NCBI GenBank assembly: GCA_023238725.1
Contig: CM041538.1
Location: 16,406,182-16,470,181, forward strand
Direction of reading: 5' to 3'
DNA: 64,000 bases
Source of the DNA: Scortum barcoo
Taxonomy: Eukaryota > Chordata > Actinopteri > Centrarchiformes > Terapontidae
The notes below the pieces were generated by a model that searched no databases, was not told the DNA's origin, and worked only from the letters and a program-made list of their open reading frames with translations. The translations under genes and the position numbers were made by a program. This document shows positions 36,156-49,600 of this stretch, piece by piece (within the stretch, counting starts at the first letter, position 1; every line of letters starts with the position of its first letter).

Positions 36156-36302
36156 GGGGGACACCTTATACTTTGGAAAAAGAAAAAAAAAAAAGAACAA
36201 GAGATCCCTTACAGCACCTTTTAAGTTAATATGTTCTTGTTTGTCTACAATTTTGATTCTCACTACTCCTCTTTGTGTTTTACCATGTGAAAGTCAGTCA
36301 CT

Positions 36303-36308
36303 AATAAA
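36303..36308 (+). terminator. Likely haus5 polyadenylation signal
   Basis: AATAAA about 150 bp after the haus5 stop, giving a short 3' UTR. It lies just before a dispersed repeat, which supports a gene end here. Confidence 0.65.
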
Positions 36309-36340
36309 TCATGTTAAATCAAATTATCTGTTCCTGTGCT

Positions 36341-36712
36341 TGAAATCAGAATCAGCTTTATTAGCCAGGCATGTGTACAAATACAAGGAACCTTGCTCAC
36401 TTCTACACAGAAATAGAAATGCATACAGTTTAAAACAAGGACAACAGCACCACAAAGTTAAAATAAAGATTAACACAAACTACTATGTTCACATATGTAT
36501 TTATGTAAAGAAATAACACCAGTAACATGTAGACAGTAAGACAGTAGAGCAATGAGTGCAAAGGAGGCTGAAATAAGTATGATTATTGTAACAGGTGACT
36601 TCATATATGAGTGGTAGGTATGTATGACAGTATAGTATACACAGTATATACAGCAAGTGTAGATTTGTGTTTGACAGTGCTGATATTTATGGTTTAAAAG
36701 ACTGTATTGAAA
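36341..36712. repeat. Common teleost dispersed repeat
   Basis: Begins with aatcagaatcagctttatta then gccaggcatgtgtacaaata and caaggaacctt, matching a very common fish repeat that starts AATCAGCTTTATTGGCCAAG. The right part (cagtgctgatatttatggtt) fits its far end. Exact family not assigned. It separates haus5 from the sin3b promoter. Confidence 0.75.
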
Positions 36713-36949
36713 GTGAAGACTTTAATTTACAGGTCCAGTGGAAGTTAGTATTAATAGGTTTGTTATCACTGACTGTTCCTGACACACTGTGACTGCTGTC
36801 AGCTGGTCATCAGAACAACAGCTCCATATGATAAAAATGAACACATTGAAAAACACAATAAAGTTGTTGAACACTGCCTTCTGCCCTTGTGTTGAACTTG
36901 TGCCGCACATGCCCACAGCGCAGAGCTGCACCAGATACTCATCAATAGC

Positions 36950-37638
36950 TCCCGTTATCGATCCGATCAGCCTCTCACCCTGTCAGGGGATCGTGGGGAA
37001 CGTCAGTGTGGTGTATTTATCTGCTCTTTCACATGGAGTATATTGTGCCTTTGTAGCAGTGAAGGGGGAGTGGAGCAATCTGAGTCTTGTGCACGCAGCT
37101 CCGCCCATCACCGCGCATGCGCAGCTCAGTGTCTCTCTCTTTTTTTTTGCCTCTCAGTTTTTCACTCCTACTCTGGCTTCCGGACGCCAAGACAGACCAC
37201 TGCCGCCGAATTTAAAGAGACAGGCGATAGTTATTTTAAATACGATAAACGGCCACCATTGTCTCTTGGCTTATCCCTCCCGACGCTTTCTCCTCGGAGC
37301 TTATTTTATCTCGACGGTGATGTTGAGTCAAAGTCGCGGCGAGTAGTCGCGGCGAGTAGCAGCGGCTCGTCTGTCATCACCCTCCGCTCCGCCGCGGCTG
37401 GATCCGCCGTCCCCCCCCCGTTTTTTTCCTGCGCTGTTCCCAGAGACCGTCCGTCCAGCCAGCCAGCCAGGCAGGAGGCTGGCTCCCCGACCGAGAGGAA
37501 GGTTTGTCGGCTAGCCAAACAACTGGAGGTAACGCCGAGAGGGAGAAGGGAGAAAAAAGGGGAAAAAAAGCAAAAGGCTCCCCCCCCCTCTCTCAAGTTG
37601 TGGCTCTCCAGCCTTTCGCCCTCCCTGTCGCCGGGATA
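36950..37638 (+). promoter_or_regulatory. sin3b CpG-island promoter and 5' UTR
   Basis: CpG-rich sequence up to the sin3b ATG. CGCGCATGCGCA at 37112-37123 is a perfect NRF1-type palindrome, with a CCGCCC GC-box 10 nt upstream. A CT-rich tract follows at 37130-37150. There is no TATA box, so this looks like a TATA-less housekeeping promoter with transcription probably starting near 37100-37200. Long open frames across this island on both strands reflect its GC content, not genes. Confidence 0.65.
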
Positions 37639-40600
37639 ATGGCGAAGATTCAGACGCACAGCGCGGCGAAGCAGATAAGCCAAATTCAAGACAAGCCTTA
37701 CGTTATAACACAAAAGCAAGTGCAGCAGCAGCACTTCCAGAAGCTGAAGGTAAGAAGACAAAAACGGACAACAAGGAAAAACAAAGTCCCACTCAACCAT
37801 TTTGTCGGTCGGTTCGCTGCATGTTGGATTTGACGCTTTGCTCTCTCAAACGTCGAGAGTAGTGAAAGGCAAGGCTAGGTTAGTTAGCTCACCGGCCTAT
37901 TAAAAGTAATTCAGCCCAACATTGGCGTCTTTTAAAGGCTGGATGTGGCAGCCGGGGGTCCATTAAAACAGGTCGTCTGGGTGACACAGTTAGCGGTAGT
38001 TTTGGGTGTCAGTAACAGCCACCGTGAACAAATGTTATAACTCGGCTGTGGGAAGTTCCTCCTTGTTGGTTTTTGTTTTTTTTTTTTGTTGGTTTTTGTT
38101 TTTTAGCCACCGTGAACAAAGTGGAAGACGACAGCCAGGCTAGCCAAGGACGGCTGTTTCAGTTCATTAGCAGCTTCATTACACATTTCTTTGTTATCGC
38201 ACTGTTTTAGTATCATCACGCAGGGTTTTTTTTATGCCCCCCTTTTCTCCATTTCTTTTTGTTTTATCTTTCATTTTGTCTAACACGACGCTGCTGGTTG
38301 AGGCTCAGCTGTGTGAATATTGTGTGAATTTGTAAGTGTTGTGAGTGGAGTTATAACCGACCGCTGGCTAACGTTAGCTAACGCATGAAACAAGCTCCTC
38401 CTGAGGTGGTTTGTCCTAACACAAAGAGCTCACCACAAGTGGTTTGTCACAAAGCCTTTTTCACCACAAGCGCACCTTATTTTGACGGTAACACGACCCC
38501 TTAGATCGGATGAAGGTGTGAATGGTGATGGTATTAAAAAAAAAAAAAAACCCAGCTGAGCTCCAGTGAACACAAAAGCTGCTCGGTGCAATTTATTTAT
38601 TTATTTATTTAGCGGTGACTTGTACAGCTTGTACAGCTAACTAGTGCATTTGTTGATACAGCACTTCAGGTGACAATGGAGAGAGCAAACAGCACCTATT
38701 TATAGAAGTTAGCGGCAAAAAGAGGATATTAAGCTAAATGTGCATCTCGATTTGCGCCTGAAATTTGATGGTTGTGTATGTCTATATGTATGTGCAGTAA
38801 TGAATGAGGCACATTGATGTGCGGGCAAGCTGTTGTCCTGTTGAATAATCTTTTTTTAGTGCTGGGTTTAAGATCCTTCTGCATCAACAACACAACAGGA
38901 TGTTTGCTTTAAAGCTTCTCCACAGGTCCAGGTGTGACTGACTGTATTTTGTGCTGCATCGATGATATTAACATGTGTGTGCTTTTCTCTCCCCTCCATC
39001 TCTGTGCTTTTAGGTCGAAGATGCCTTGTCATATCTGGACCAAGTCAAAATCCGCTTTGCAAACGATCCCGGCATATACAATAAGTTTCTCGATATCATG
39101 AAAGAGTTCAAGTCACAGAGGTATTTATGCAAGAAGTTACTTAGACTTGGTGATGCATTTTTAATGAGATGATTCTTGATACAGACTCCTGAGATACTCG
39201 ATGGTGGAGTGTGTGTGTGTGTGTGTGGGCTTTGATTAGGTTGCAAAACACAAATATCCAGGGATCAACCACACATTTTAAGGCATTTATCAATATGTAA
39301 GAAATTAGATGGCTTCCTACTCTAATTACCAAGCATTTTATATTGGTTTTCTTGAGAGAGAGGATGCTGATCTTTATGTGCTTCTGTCATCTGCACTGCT
39401 AACATGCCTGTGTCTGCCTGCTCTCTTGAATAGTATCGACACACCAGGAGTGATCAACCGGGTGTCACAACTCTTCCATGGACATCCAGACCTAGTCTTG
39501 GGCTTCAATGCCTTCCTGCCGCCAGGGTATCGGATAGAGGTCCCCAAGAATGGGGTTGCTTTCCTCCAATCTCCGTTCTCCGCACAGGTGAGACGCTTTC
39601 CTCATAGCTGAAGTTGATTAATTCTCAAAACGAGCGTGTTATTTATCTCCACTCCTGGATCATTATGAAGTTGTGGTGTGCTGAAAGGTACTGTATTTTT
39701 AAGACAACACAACTTTTGAATTCTTTAGAGGAAACTCAGTTGGGTCCTGTGCCTCCAGAAAGTGCTCTTTATGTTAACATACTTGTCAGTTGATTAGTTT
39801 TTAAAGAAATTCAGAGAAGTAATCAAGGTATTAGATGATTATTTCTTCATTTTTATCTTCTTTTAAGATCCCAAATATGTCATGCAGCATTCTATATATG
39901 CACTCAACTGCCAGTTTATTACCTCATTTAGCTAAACTAATGAATATAAAGTTGTAACCACTTATTGCACTATTTTAAACTAGGTTCCTAATAAATTGGT
40001 GACTGTGTAGGTAATGTGCATAAAACAAGCTTTACAGTTGTTGGGTAAATCTCTTCTTCAATTCAATATACACTTGGATGCACCGTCTCCAGCAATTTGA
40101 TAAGTTGTTTTGATGCACTGTGATTCACAAGACAATAACAATGTGTTCTGTTTTAGCACTGATTCATTTTGAATTAATTTCCCATTTGGCATGATTTTAA
40201 GTTTATTTTACAAAGCAATCTATGTGTTTTCAGTTGTGGCTGCCAGAAAAAAAATCGTTAAGAAAATAGAGACCGACTTCAGGATTGTGTTTGCAGCAAG
40301 TCAAGGGGACTTCTTTGATGCTTTTGAAGATGGAAAAAATTGTAATTGAAAAGAATGTTCTTCATTCACTTGACTGTAGACCAACACACCAGACTAAATA
40401 AGGGATTTTCATACAACTTTCCTGCCTAAAGAAAGTTCCCCCCTGAAGAAAGAAGCATTGTTTTTTATTTCAATAACAAAATGCTCATGATGTTTTTTTC
40501 GGTGTGAGATGTTTTGTTTGGGGTGTTGATGACTCGATGCTAGGATTTGGTCCGGTAACTTGAGGACCAGGGGAGGTTTGTCACAAACGAGTTACTGAGA

Positions 40601-43600
40601 TCTGCAACAAAACAGTTTTTGATAGCTGTGTTGATGCAGATGTATGTTTTTGTTTTGAAGATGCAGCATCTCTCGTAGCTCCCCTTTTTAACAAAATGTA
40701 AATATTTCACTTGATATAATTGTGACATTACTGAAGAAAAATAGATGCAACAAATGCTTAATGTTTTCGAATGGTGGGAAAAAAAATACTCTTACACTTT
40801 AACTTGAAGCTTCTTAATTGGAGATTCAAGAGAAACTCTTACTGTTGCCTGAAATAACTCCATATTTACTATTTAGAGAATTATATGTACTGTTAACCAG
40901 TGTGTCTGAATCTTGAGTGTGAAATTTCTGCACTTTCCCTATATAGTGCTCTAAAAACTTTCTGCTAACAAATCCACAATGCAGTGCGCTACGTGAAACT
41001 GTACCATGCATGAGGATTTTGTGTAATCTCCATCCTGTGGTATTGAAAGGTCCAAGATCAGCAGTGTTTACATATTCTTTGAGCATTAACATTGCTTACA
41101 GCCATATTTGAACCACCATCTGGGCTGACATTTACCGGCAGATATTTCCCTCCAAATGTCAACTGAAGTAAACAACTTCAATTTAGGCACCTCTCACCAA
41201 ACAGCTCAACTTATTTTTATCGCCTCATCTGTCTAGGTGTCGCCAGGCCAGCAGGGGAAGAGTCTCGCCACCTCTGCAGTGACCTCGACCTCAGGTAGTG
41301 CCTCTGCTGCCCAAATTGAAGCTGGACCAGCCCACACCACTGATGTCAAGGCGGCCACATCAGAATCTCAATCTTCCTCCACCCCAGCGGGACCTCCAGA
41401 GCCTCCCAGCAGGCTTTCTCTGCCCCTAGCAAGCAGAGAGAGCCAGAATCAGGCAACCACCTCGTCTGTGTCCCCACCTGCCTCGGAGACGAGCCCCGTA
41501 GAGTTTGACAGTGCCATCAGCTACGTAAATAAGATAAAAAACCGTTTCCTGGATCACCCCGAGATATACAGAGCCTTCCTAGAGATTCTGCACACGTATC
41601 AGGTACTGTAGAGATAAAATGTGGTGATTTAAGTTGTATGCTCTGTAGTATGATATGATATAAGCAATGTAGTTTCATCTCAGTTACGGAGTTGTGGCTT
41701 TTTTAAAAATAATGTTTCATTTCTCACCCCTGATCATTATTTACTCTCCACCACCCCTCAGAAGGAGCAGCTGGAGGTGAAGGAGAGTCGAGGCAGCCGA
41801 GGCAGCAGTGGCATGACAGAAGATGAGGTTTTCTCTAAAGTTGCCAGTCTTTTCAAGGGGCAAGAAGACCTGCTGGCTGAGTTTGGACAATTCTTACCTG
41901 ATGCCAAGAGATCGTTGGTCAGTAAAGCAGCAGCAGATGAGAGAGATGAATAATGTTGCAATTTCAAAATGCATTAAGAATCAAAATGGTTGTTGCACAA
42001 AGAATCAGTGGCCTGTCTCGGCACAAAAACAATTTTCTGCTGTAATTATTTCTTCTTTGTAAGTTTTTCAACACACATCGCAACTAATTGGTAATAACAT
42101 TTGTTATTTCATAGTCAGTGTAGTGCAAAATAAGTGGCTTTTACTCAACATTCTTTGAATATAGTAATTGAAAGTGCAAGTCTTAAGTTAAGCTCAAACA
42201 GTTTTGTTAGTCGATCAACAGAACACTTATTGGCACTGTTTTGATGGTTTATCGAGTCATTTCTTTGAAGTAAAAATGCCAGTTATTTGTTCATTAAATG
42301 TGGATATGCCTCTTGTCTTTTTTTCACCTTTGAAAGTAGATTAAACGTTTTTGTATTTTAGGCTTTTAGTCACACAAAACAAGCTACTTTGATATGCGAT
42401 TGATGTTTTTCGGTATTTTCTATGTCTTTGTGACACTTTGTTACCTGTGTGATTCATCCCCTGCAGTTCACAGGGAGCTCACTGACAGGGGGGAAAGAGC
42501 AGCTGAAGAGGCCGGAGGAAGAGGACACGATAACCAAACAGAACAAAAAGAGGCCGAGGCCCATCCTACTGCAGCACATGTCCCCACTGCTCAAGGTAAA
42601 TCCTCAATTTAGATTAACGGCCTCAGGCAATGCACCAGTGTATGTACACATGTCCTTGATATTTTAAAGGTTCGACCTCTCTTTGTATCATTCCTAAAGA
42701 ACCGTTCAAAAGCTCTGACTACTTTAAATTTAGTGACTAATATTTATATGTAAAGCCCATTAAACGTTGATTTATCTTATTTTTATTTAGAAAAAAATGA
42801 AGTATTCCTGTACCAAAGATCAGTCCTTTGCTTCAGTTGGCAAACACGGAGTCTTAAGAGAATTCTCCTTCTTTGATAAGGTGAGGCATCACTTTTCATG
42901 ACAGTAATGACTTCCCTCTTTCTTGGTTCATACGTTTCTTTCAGCCCACTGCCACTGCAGTGCTTTCTTTTTCCCTCTTTTCTCTATCACAGTGTTTTAT
43001 TTATTTATTTTAAATTTCTCACATAATTGGTCTGATTTCCCTGTCAACCCACTCATCATTCAGGTCCGTCGCCTGTTCAAGAGCCAGGAAGTGTATGAGA
43101 ACTTCCTGCGCTGCATCGCCTTGTTTAACCAGGAAGTAGTTTCAGGAGCGGAGTTGCTACAGCTAGTCACTCCTTTCCTGGGGTGAGTGGACGGGAAAGA
43201 TGACTGAAGCGAATAAAAGTGTGAAATGGTTGGGTGAAATCAGAAAAATGGATGCACAAAAGAATGGATACTATAGCTGCAGGGAATTGACAGGAGGTGT
43301 CAATGGTAATATCTGGTCTTGTAGAAGAGATATTTTGGTGTTACAGCAGGAAAGGGCAACAACTGTTAAAATGTTGACATTTGTAAAAGGCTTTCAGGAC
43401 CATTGAACATTTTTTTCAAGATAAATGCAAACGGTACTGATAAGTTCAATACATAATCGTCATATGATCTTAGCAGATATGAATTGTGCTAAAAAGAAAT
43501 CAAATGAACATAACGTAGCTTTTTATTCACATTGCGTTCTCATTGGGATGAGTATTCTCATGGGTAACATGTGATCAGCTGTTTTCCTCCTGATTTATCT

Positions 43601-46600
43601 GTCATTCATGATTTCATCCATGTCCTTCCAGGAAGTTTCCCGAACTATACACACAGTTCAAGTCATTTCTGGGGGACAAAGAGCTCTCTCATGCTGTGTC
43701 AGGGCTGTCGGATCGCTACATGGAGGGGGGAGGGGGCAGAGAGGTGGATTATGCCTCCTGCAAGCGCCTGGGGTCCAGCTACAGAGCACTCCCTAAGACC
43801 TACCAGCAGCCTAAATGCAGCGGACGCACTGCCTTATGCAAGGAGGTACACCGGCTTCCCTTTCCCTCAAGACTTGTCACTAGATCAGTGTGTTATAAAG
43901 GTGCCCTGTACAGTTTTCTTGTGAACAAAGTTTCTGTTTACATTTAGTATTACTCAGCAAGATGGCCTGGGTGTATGCTTGGCCTGTTGAATGAATGGAT
44001 TAACCTCCTCATAAAACATTCGAACAACAGATTTTTTTTTTTTAGAACTTTGAAATCTGCATTGTTGACATATGTCCCTCCTGTTGCTGCCATATTTTTT
44101 ATGTAGTGCAAATGTAGTAAATAATAAATAAAATGAATAGTATGTCATTATGAAATATGTTCATTTATAAAGGGATTTTCCTATTAATGATTTTTACATT
44201 GGTGCCTTCATGTGCGTAGGTGTTGAACGACACCTGGGTGTCATTCCCCTCTTGGTCAGAGGACTCCACCTTCGTCAGCTCGAAGAAGACTCCTTATGAG
44301 GAGCAGCTGCATCGCTGTGAGGACGAACGATTTGAGGTTTGTACATGTGAACCAAGATTTGTACAAACATTGGAACATATTCAGTATATGATCATAACCT
44401 TTATTACGTACAGCTTTTGGCACTATAATATAGTTTTTGGCTGCTTTTTAAAAGCTTTAATGTCTGTAACTCTCCACTTATAGCTGGACGTGGTTCTGGA
44501 GACAAACCTAGCCACCATCAGGGTGCTAGAAAGTGTCCAGAAGAAGCTTTCCCGCCTTTCGCCTGAGGACCAGGACCGATTCAGATTAGACGACTGCCTG
44601 GGTGGCACCTCTGAGGTCATCCAGCGCCGTGCTGTGTATCGTATCTATGGTGACAAAGCCCCCGAGATCATTGAGGGACTGAAGAGGAGTCCTGCTACCG
44701 CTGTGCCTGTTGTGCTAAAGAGGTTTGGATTCTCTTTATTAAATTTTGTTTCTACCACATTTTGATGTGCATACATTACATCCATCCATCCATCTTCTAA
44801 ATGCATACATTACAGTTATGGTCAATTAGATATATTGATAGAATACTTGAATTTTCTTTTATGTAAGTTCAGTGAATATGGATAGAAGGTTGTTGCTAGC
44901 AGTTAGACAGTCTATTTAACTGACATTACCAGCAGGGAGGTTTAACTTAGTGACAGTATGCACAAGATCCTTGTATCAACATGCAGTGATCCATGTAACT
45001 TCTGCCAACAAAGGTTCAGCTATACCAGTAACGTGCATGTGGCAGAGTTCCACATACAGAGTTAATCCTGAAAAACCGACATGTTCCCTTCCACAGCTTG
45101 TGTGCCACATTCACACACAACTTTACTGACAGACATGTTAACTTATATACGTATATTTGTACACGTGGTTTGTTTTGTGAAGTCTGTACATTTAAAATGT
45201 GTCGACCTCTACAGGTTGAAAGCTAAGGAGGAAGAGTGGAGAGAGGCTCAGCAGGGTTTTAATAAGATATGGAGGGAGCAGTACGAGAAGGCCTACCTGA
45301 AGTCCCTCGACCACCAAGGAGTCAACTTCAAGCAGAATGACATGAAGGCCCTGCGGTCGAAGAGTCTTCTCAATGAGATTGAAAGTGTCTACGATGAGGT
45401 AAAAACTTTCTTTCTGTCTGCAGTGCCAAGACAATGAGGTGTGGAGTGTCAAGATGCATTTCTGTATGATTTTGTGGCCAGGCTGTAGAGTCGTACCGAA
45501 GACTGGACACAATAAAACACAATAGATTGTTGATTTTATTCTAGAATATCATTGAGCAATGTAAGACCCAGTTTTAACTTGGAATAAGACCCTCACATTT
45601 TCAAACAAACATAAGAAAATTAAATATTTCATAGAAATCTTCTCATTCTGGAGGTTATTGATGTGTGGTGATTGGGTGAGTTGATACCCAGTTTTCATTT
45701 GAGTCTTTTCTTTTCTGGTTTTAATGTGTAGTCAAGCTACACAAGCACTGCTCACAATACCCGATCATATTCATATAAAGTTGGAATATCCACAGTTAAT
45801 AGTTATGCTCAGTCAAAAGCTGCTGGACAAGCAAGCAAATAAATGGACTTTGAGTTGATGTTGCTTATTCATTTCCTTGTTTGATGTTTTTTTTCTTCAT
45901 CATTAGCAGTAGTGGAAGTAGCAGTACTACAGTGTAAAAATATTGTTAAAAGGAAAAGTCCTGCATTCAGTATTCAGCAAGTACCAAAAATACTCATTAT
46001 GCAGAATGGCCAATTTCAGTATCATGCATATTTTATAACTGGATCATAATTAGTGATGCATTAATACGTACATGACTTTAATGTTGCAGCTGGTAAAAGT
46101 GGTGCTTATTTGAATCATTTCATATACTGCTGTATCGCTTGATCTGTAATAATGCATCAAATTATATTAGATGATTAAGATGAGTGTATCGATTTCAATC
46201 TGCAAGGTAAATAAAGCTGTCAAATAAGTGCAGCGAAGTAGAAAGTACAATAAATGCCTTCAAAATGTTACGGAGTAGTAGTATAAAGGAGCACAAAATG
46301 GAAAGACTCATGTAAGTACCTCAAAATTGTACTGTACTTGAGTAAATGTATTTGTGTACATTTCTACAGTGCTGCAACTTTGCACCTACTGGGGAATTGA
46401 TCACATTTCCCCCTCTTTTTTTTTTTTTTTTTTTTTATTAAAATTTTAAATTTTGACTCTCTCAGATCAATGAAACAGGATTTGTCACAGTGTCTCTCTG
46501 AAGATGTCTCTGTTAACCTGTGTCTTTTTCTGTGCATCTCAGCGTCAGGAGCAGAGCACAGAAGAAGGTGGAGTCGGCCAGCAGGGCCGCAACGGCTCTG

Positions 46601-49600
46601 GTTCGGCCTCAAACAGTGAGCCCCACATGGTGTTTACATACGAGGACAAACAGATCCTGGAGGACGCTGCCTCGCTCATCATCTACCACGTCAAACGTCA
46701 GCCCACCATCCACAAAGATGACAAGGACCACATCAAGCGCATCATCCAGCACTTTGTCCCTGACCTATATTTCTCCCGCCGCGGCGAGCTCAGTGATACT
46801 GAAGAATGGACAGATGAGGAGGCTGAGCCTGAGGACGGGGCAGAGAGAGGAGGAGGAGGAGGTGCAGCAGTACCAGCAGCAGCAGGAGGAAATGGTAATT
46901 CCAACAATGCATCAGGAGCAACAGCAGGAGCCACAGGTAGTCAGTCTCAACCTCAACCTGGCCAGTCACAGTCCCAGTCCCAAGCCCAGCCCCAACCCCA
47001 GCAGCAGCTCAACGGGGAGTCCAGGCGGAGGCGCTGCAGCCCATCCCAACCTGCTGACACGGAGGCCTCCACCACCTCCAGCAGCACGAGCCAGCCTGGA
47101 GGGACTGCCACATCCACCCCCGGATCCACGCCAATGGAGATGGGTCCAAGTGCAGTCGGGGAGAAGGTGGACCTGCGCGACCCCGAAGCAGAGCACCAGA
47201 AGGAGCTGGACGGCGTCTACAATCTTTTCTTTGTCAACAACAACTGGTATTTCTTTTTGCGCCTTCACCAGACCCTCTGTTCGCGGCTGCTGCGGGTTTA
47301 CCGACAGGCAGAACGGCAACTGCTGGAGCACCGGGCCGAGCAGAGCCGGGAGAGGCTGTTGATGGCTGAGGGAAGGAGGGAAAAAGCCTGCGACCTCGCC
47401 ATGGAGCTCCGCCTCAAACAGCCCAGTAAGTCCAGCTGCCTGTTGGTTCTGCAAATCCCAGAATTGTCTGATTTAAGTGTTTAAGATGTAATAATACATA
47501 TTGAGTCGTCAGGGAGAAAAATTTGTGTTAATTGATGAGCAGTGAATCAGAAAGTTCATTTAAATCTTAACTATTTCTGATGTAAGTTCACTTAAATGAT
47601 GCCAAGATTCATGGAAATTGAGTCACACTTGTACTACAGGATGAATAATTCTAGAAATACTTCAGATGTGCTCAAAGGCTGATGCTGTTGTTTTCTTTGA
47701 AACCACATGGTGCTGAGGATTGAGACGTTTGTAAAAAGAAACAAAGTAATAACTGCTGAGTGGCTCTTTATATGACTGACCCTGGTTATAAGCGTTGTGT
47801 AGCATTACATGACAGCTTCAAGCCCATTCAAGGCATTTTTATAAATTTGATTTGTATGCTGTAAAAACTCAGATCCTCTTTTAGATGAGCTGTTTATTAA
47901 CCTTCAGCTGTCACGAACAGCCAATCAGGATTTTTAGAAAACTCAGTGCTGTTCTGATGCAAACTGAACATTAGGGCTGCGACTGTTATATATTTGTTAA
48001 TATTTTATATCTGCCAGTTATCTTCTCGATTAATCAGTTGGTGGTCAATAAAACTGAATAATACCTTCATAATTCTCATTGAGCACAAGGGGACGTCATT
48101 TTTTTTTACTATTCTGTTAGGAAAAAGCAACAGATTTGTGAGACAGGAATGATCAAATATAATGACTTGAACAATGGCTTCATTGTCAGAGTATTTTCTG
48201 ATGGATTTTTCTTTCATTTGACTAATTGATTCATTGTTGCAGCCCTTTGACAGAGCAGCACAAATACACACCAGGCAACGTTTTGAATAAATGATCCACA
48301 CTGACCTCCCTGTTAAAAGTGCTGCGTTTGTTTGCATTTTGACTTGAATGTTTTCAGTCAGTTCAGAGGTGAAGACAGGGTTTCCAAAATCAACACTCCA
48401 CTCAGATCATTTTGTAAAGACACGTGTGACTTTGCTTCCATAGGCGAGGTGGAGTTGGAGGAATACTACCCGGCCTTCCTGGATATGGTGCGCAGCCTTC
48501 TGGATGGCAACCTGGACTCCACGCAGTATGAAGACACACTGAGAGAGATGTTCACCATCCACGCCTACATTGGCTTCACCATCGACAAAGTCATCCACAA
48601 CATCATCCGGCAGGTAAGCAGCTCACATCGAACGGTGAAGACGTGTACAACATTTAACGTGGCCCGGTTATAATCCCTGCTTTTCTTTCTTTCTTTTTTT
48701 TCCCTGCAGCTGCAGCACCTAGTGAGCGACGAGGTGTGTCTGCAGGTGTCGTCGATCTGTACCTGGCTGAGAGGAAGAGGGGGGCTGCAGGGGGAAACCT
48801 TTCCTCGCAGTGTGTCAGAGCAGCCTGGGAGACCAGCTACCAGTGGAAGGCCGAGAGAGTCATGGCTGAGGAGAACTGCTTTAAGGTGAGCTCAGTGAAC
48901 GTAGTGCTGGAATACTTATTAGGCCCGACTCTATTTCCTATAATCAATCTCTGTTTTCTCTGCAGTGGAAATGTGCTTTTTACACTTGTGAGAAACCTAA
49001 ATTATCTTTTTAAAATTACTGAGCAGTTCTAAATGTACCCAGAAAAGAAGAGCACATCAGCAGTAGATATTTTTTATGGATAATTATCAGAGAGCTGCTT
49101 CCTGCTTTAGTAAAACTTACTCATTTTCTTTCAGAACTCATTTTCTTCATTTATCTGCAGACGTTTGATGTTGCTGACCTAGTTAGTTGCAGTTTTACCC
49201 TCTATGTCATAACTAAGGTTTAATCTGCATTAATCTGGACATGGAAGTAACACTACATAAAAGATAAAAGCAAGTACTTAAAGTACTTATAGAATATTTG
49301 CAATTTAAATATGACAAAACATTACTACAATATAACTTTTTTTTCAAAAATGAAAGAACTGTGCAAAAATTCACAGTATGAAGCACAACAGCAAGATCTC
49401 TTTACTTGACTTACATATAATTGGAGCATAACTCTCAGCACCTTTCTCTTGAACAGAACTGTGCCTATCCAGCCAGATTTTAACAACTTGAATCTCTGTC
49501 AAACTCCTGAGTTTATTTCATCCTGGTTTTCTTCAGCTATTCATGTTGTTCTCGTGTTTTCAATCTGTCATCAGGTGATGTTTATCCAAAACAAGGGTCA

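Noticed and set aside
37504..37638. Possible non-AUG N-terminal extension of Sin3b
   Set aside because: The frame is open upstream of the ATG, but it contains no ATG and its Lys/Gly-rich translation does not match Sin3 N-termini.
36789..37639. Long plus-strand frames (185 and 198 codons) and a 164-codon minus-strand frame before sin3b
   Set aside because: They lie in the CpG-island promoter/5' UTR, where GC content makes stops rare. They do not resemble proteins and do not connect to the Sin3b frame.
46698..47454. Minus-strand and alternate-frame open readings across sin3b exon 13
   Set aside because: They are shadows of the GC-rich, low-complexity exon. The Sin3b frame is the one with conserved family motifs.
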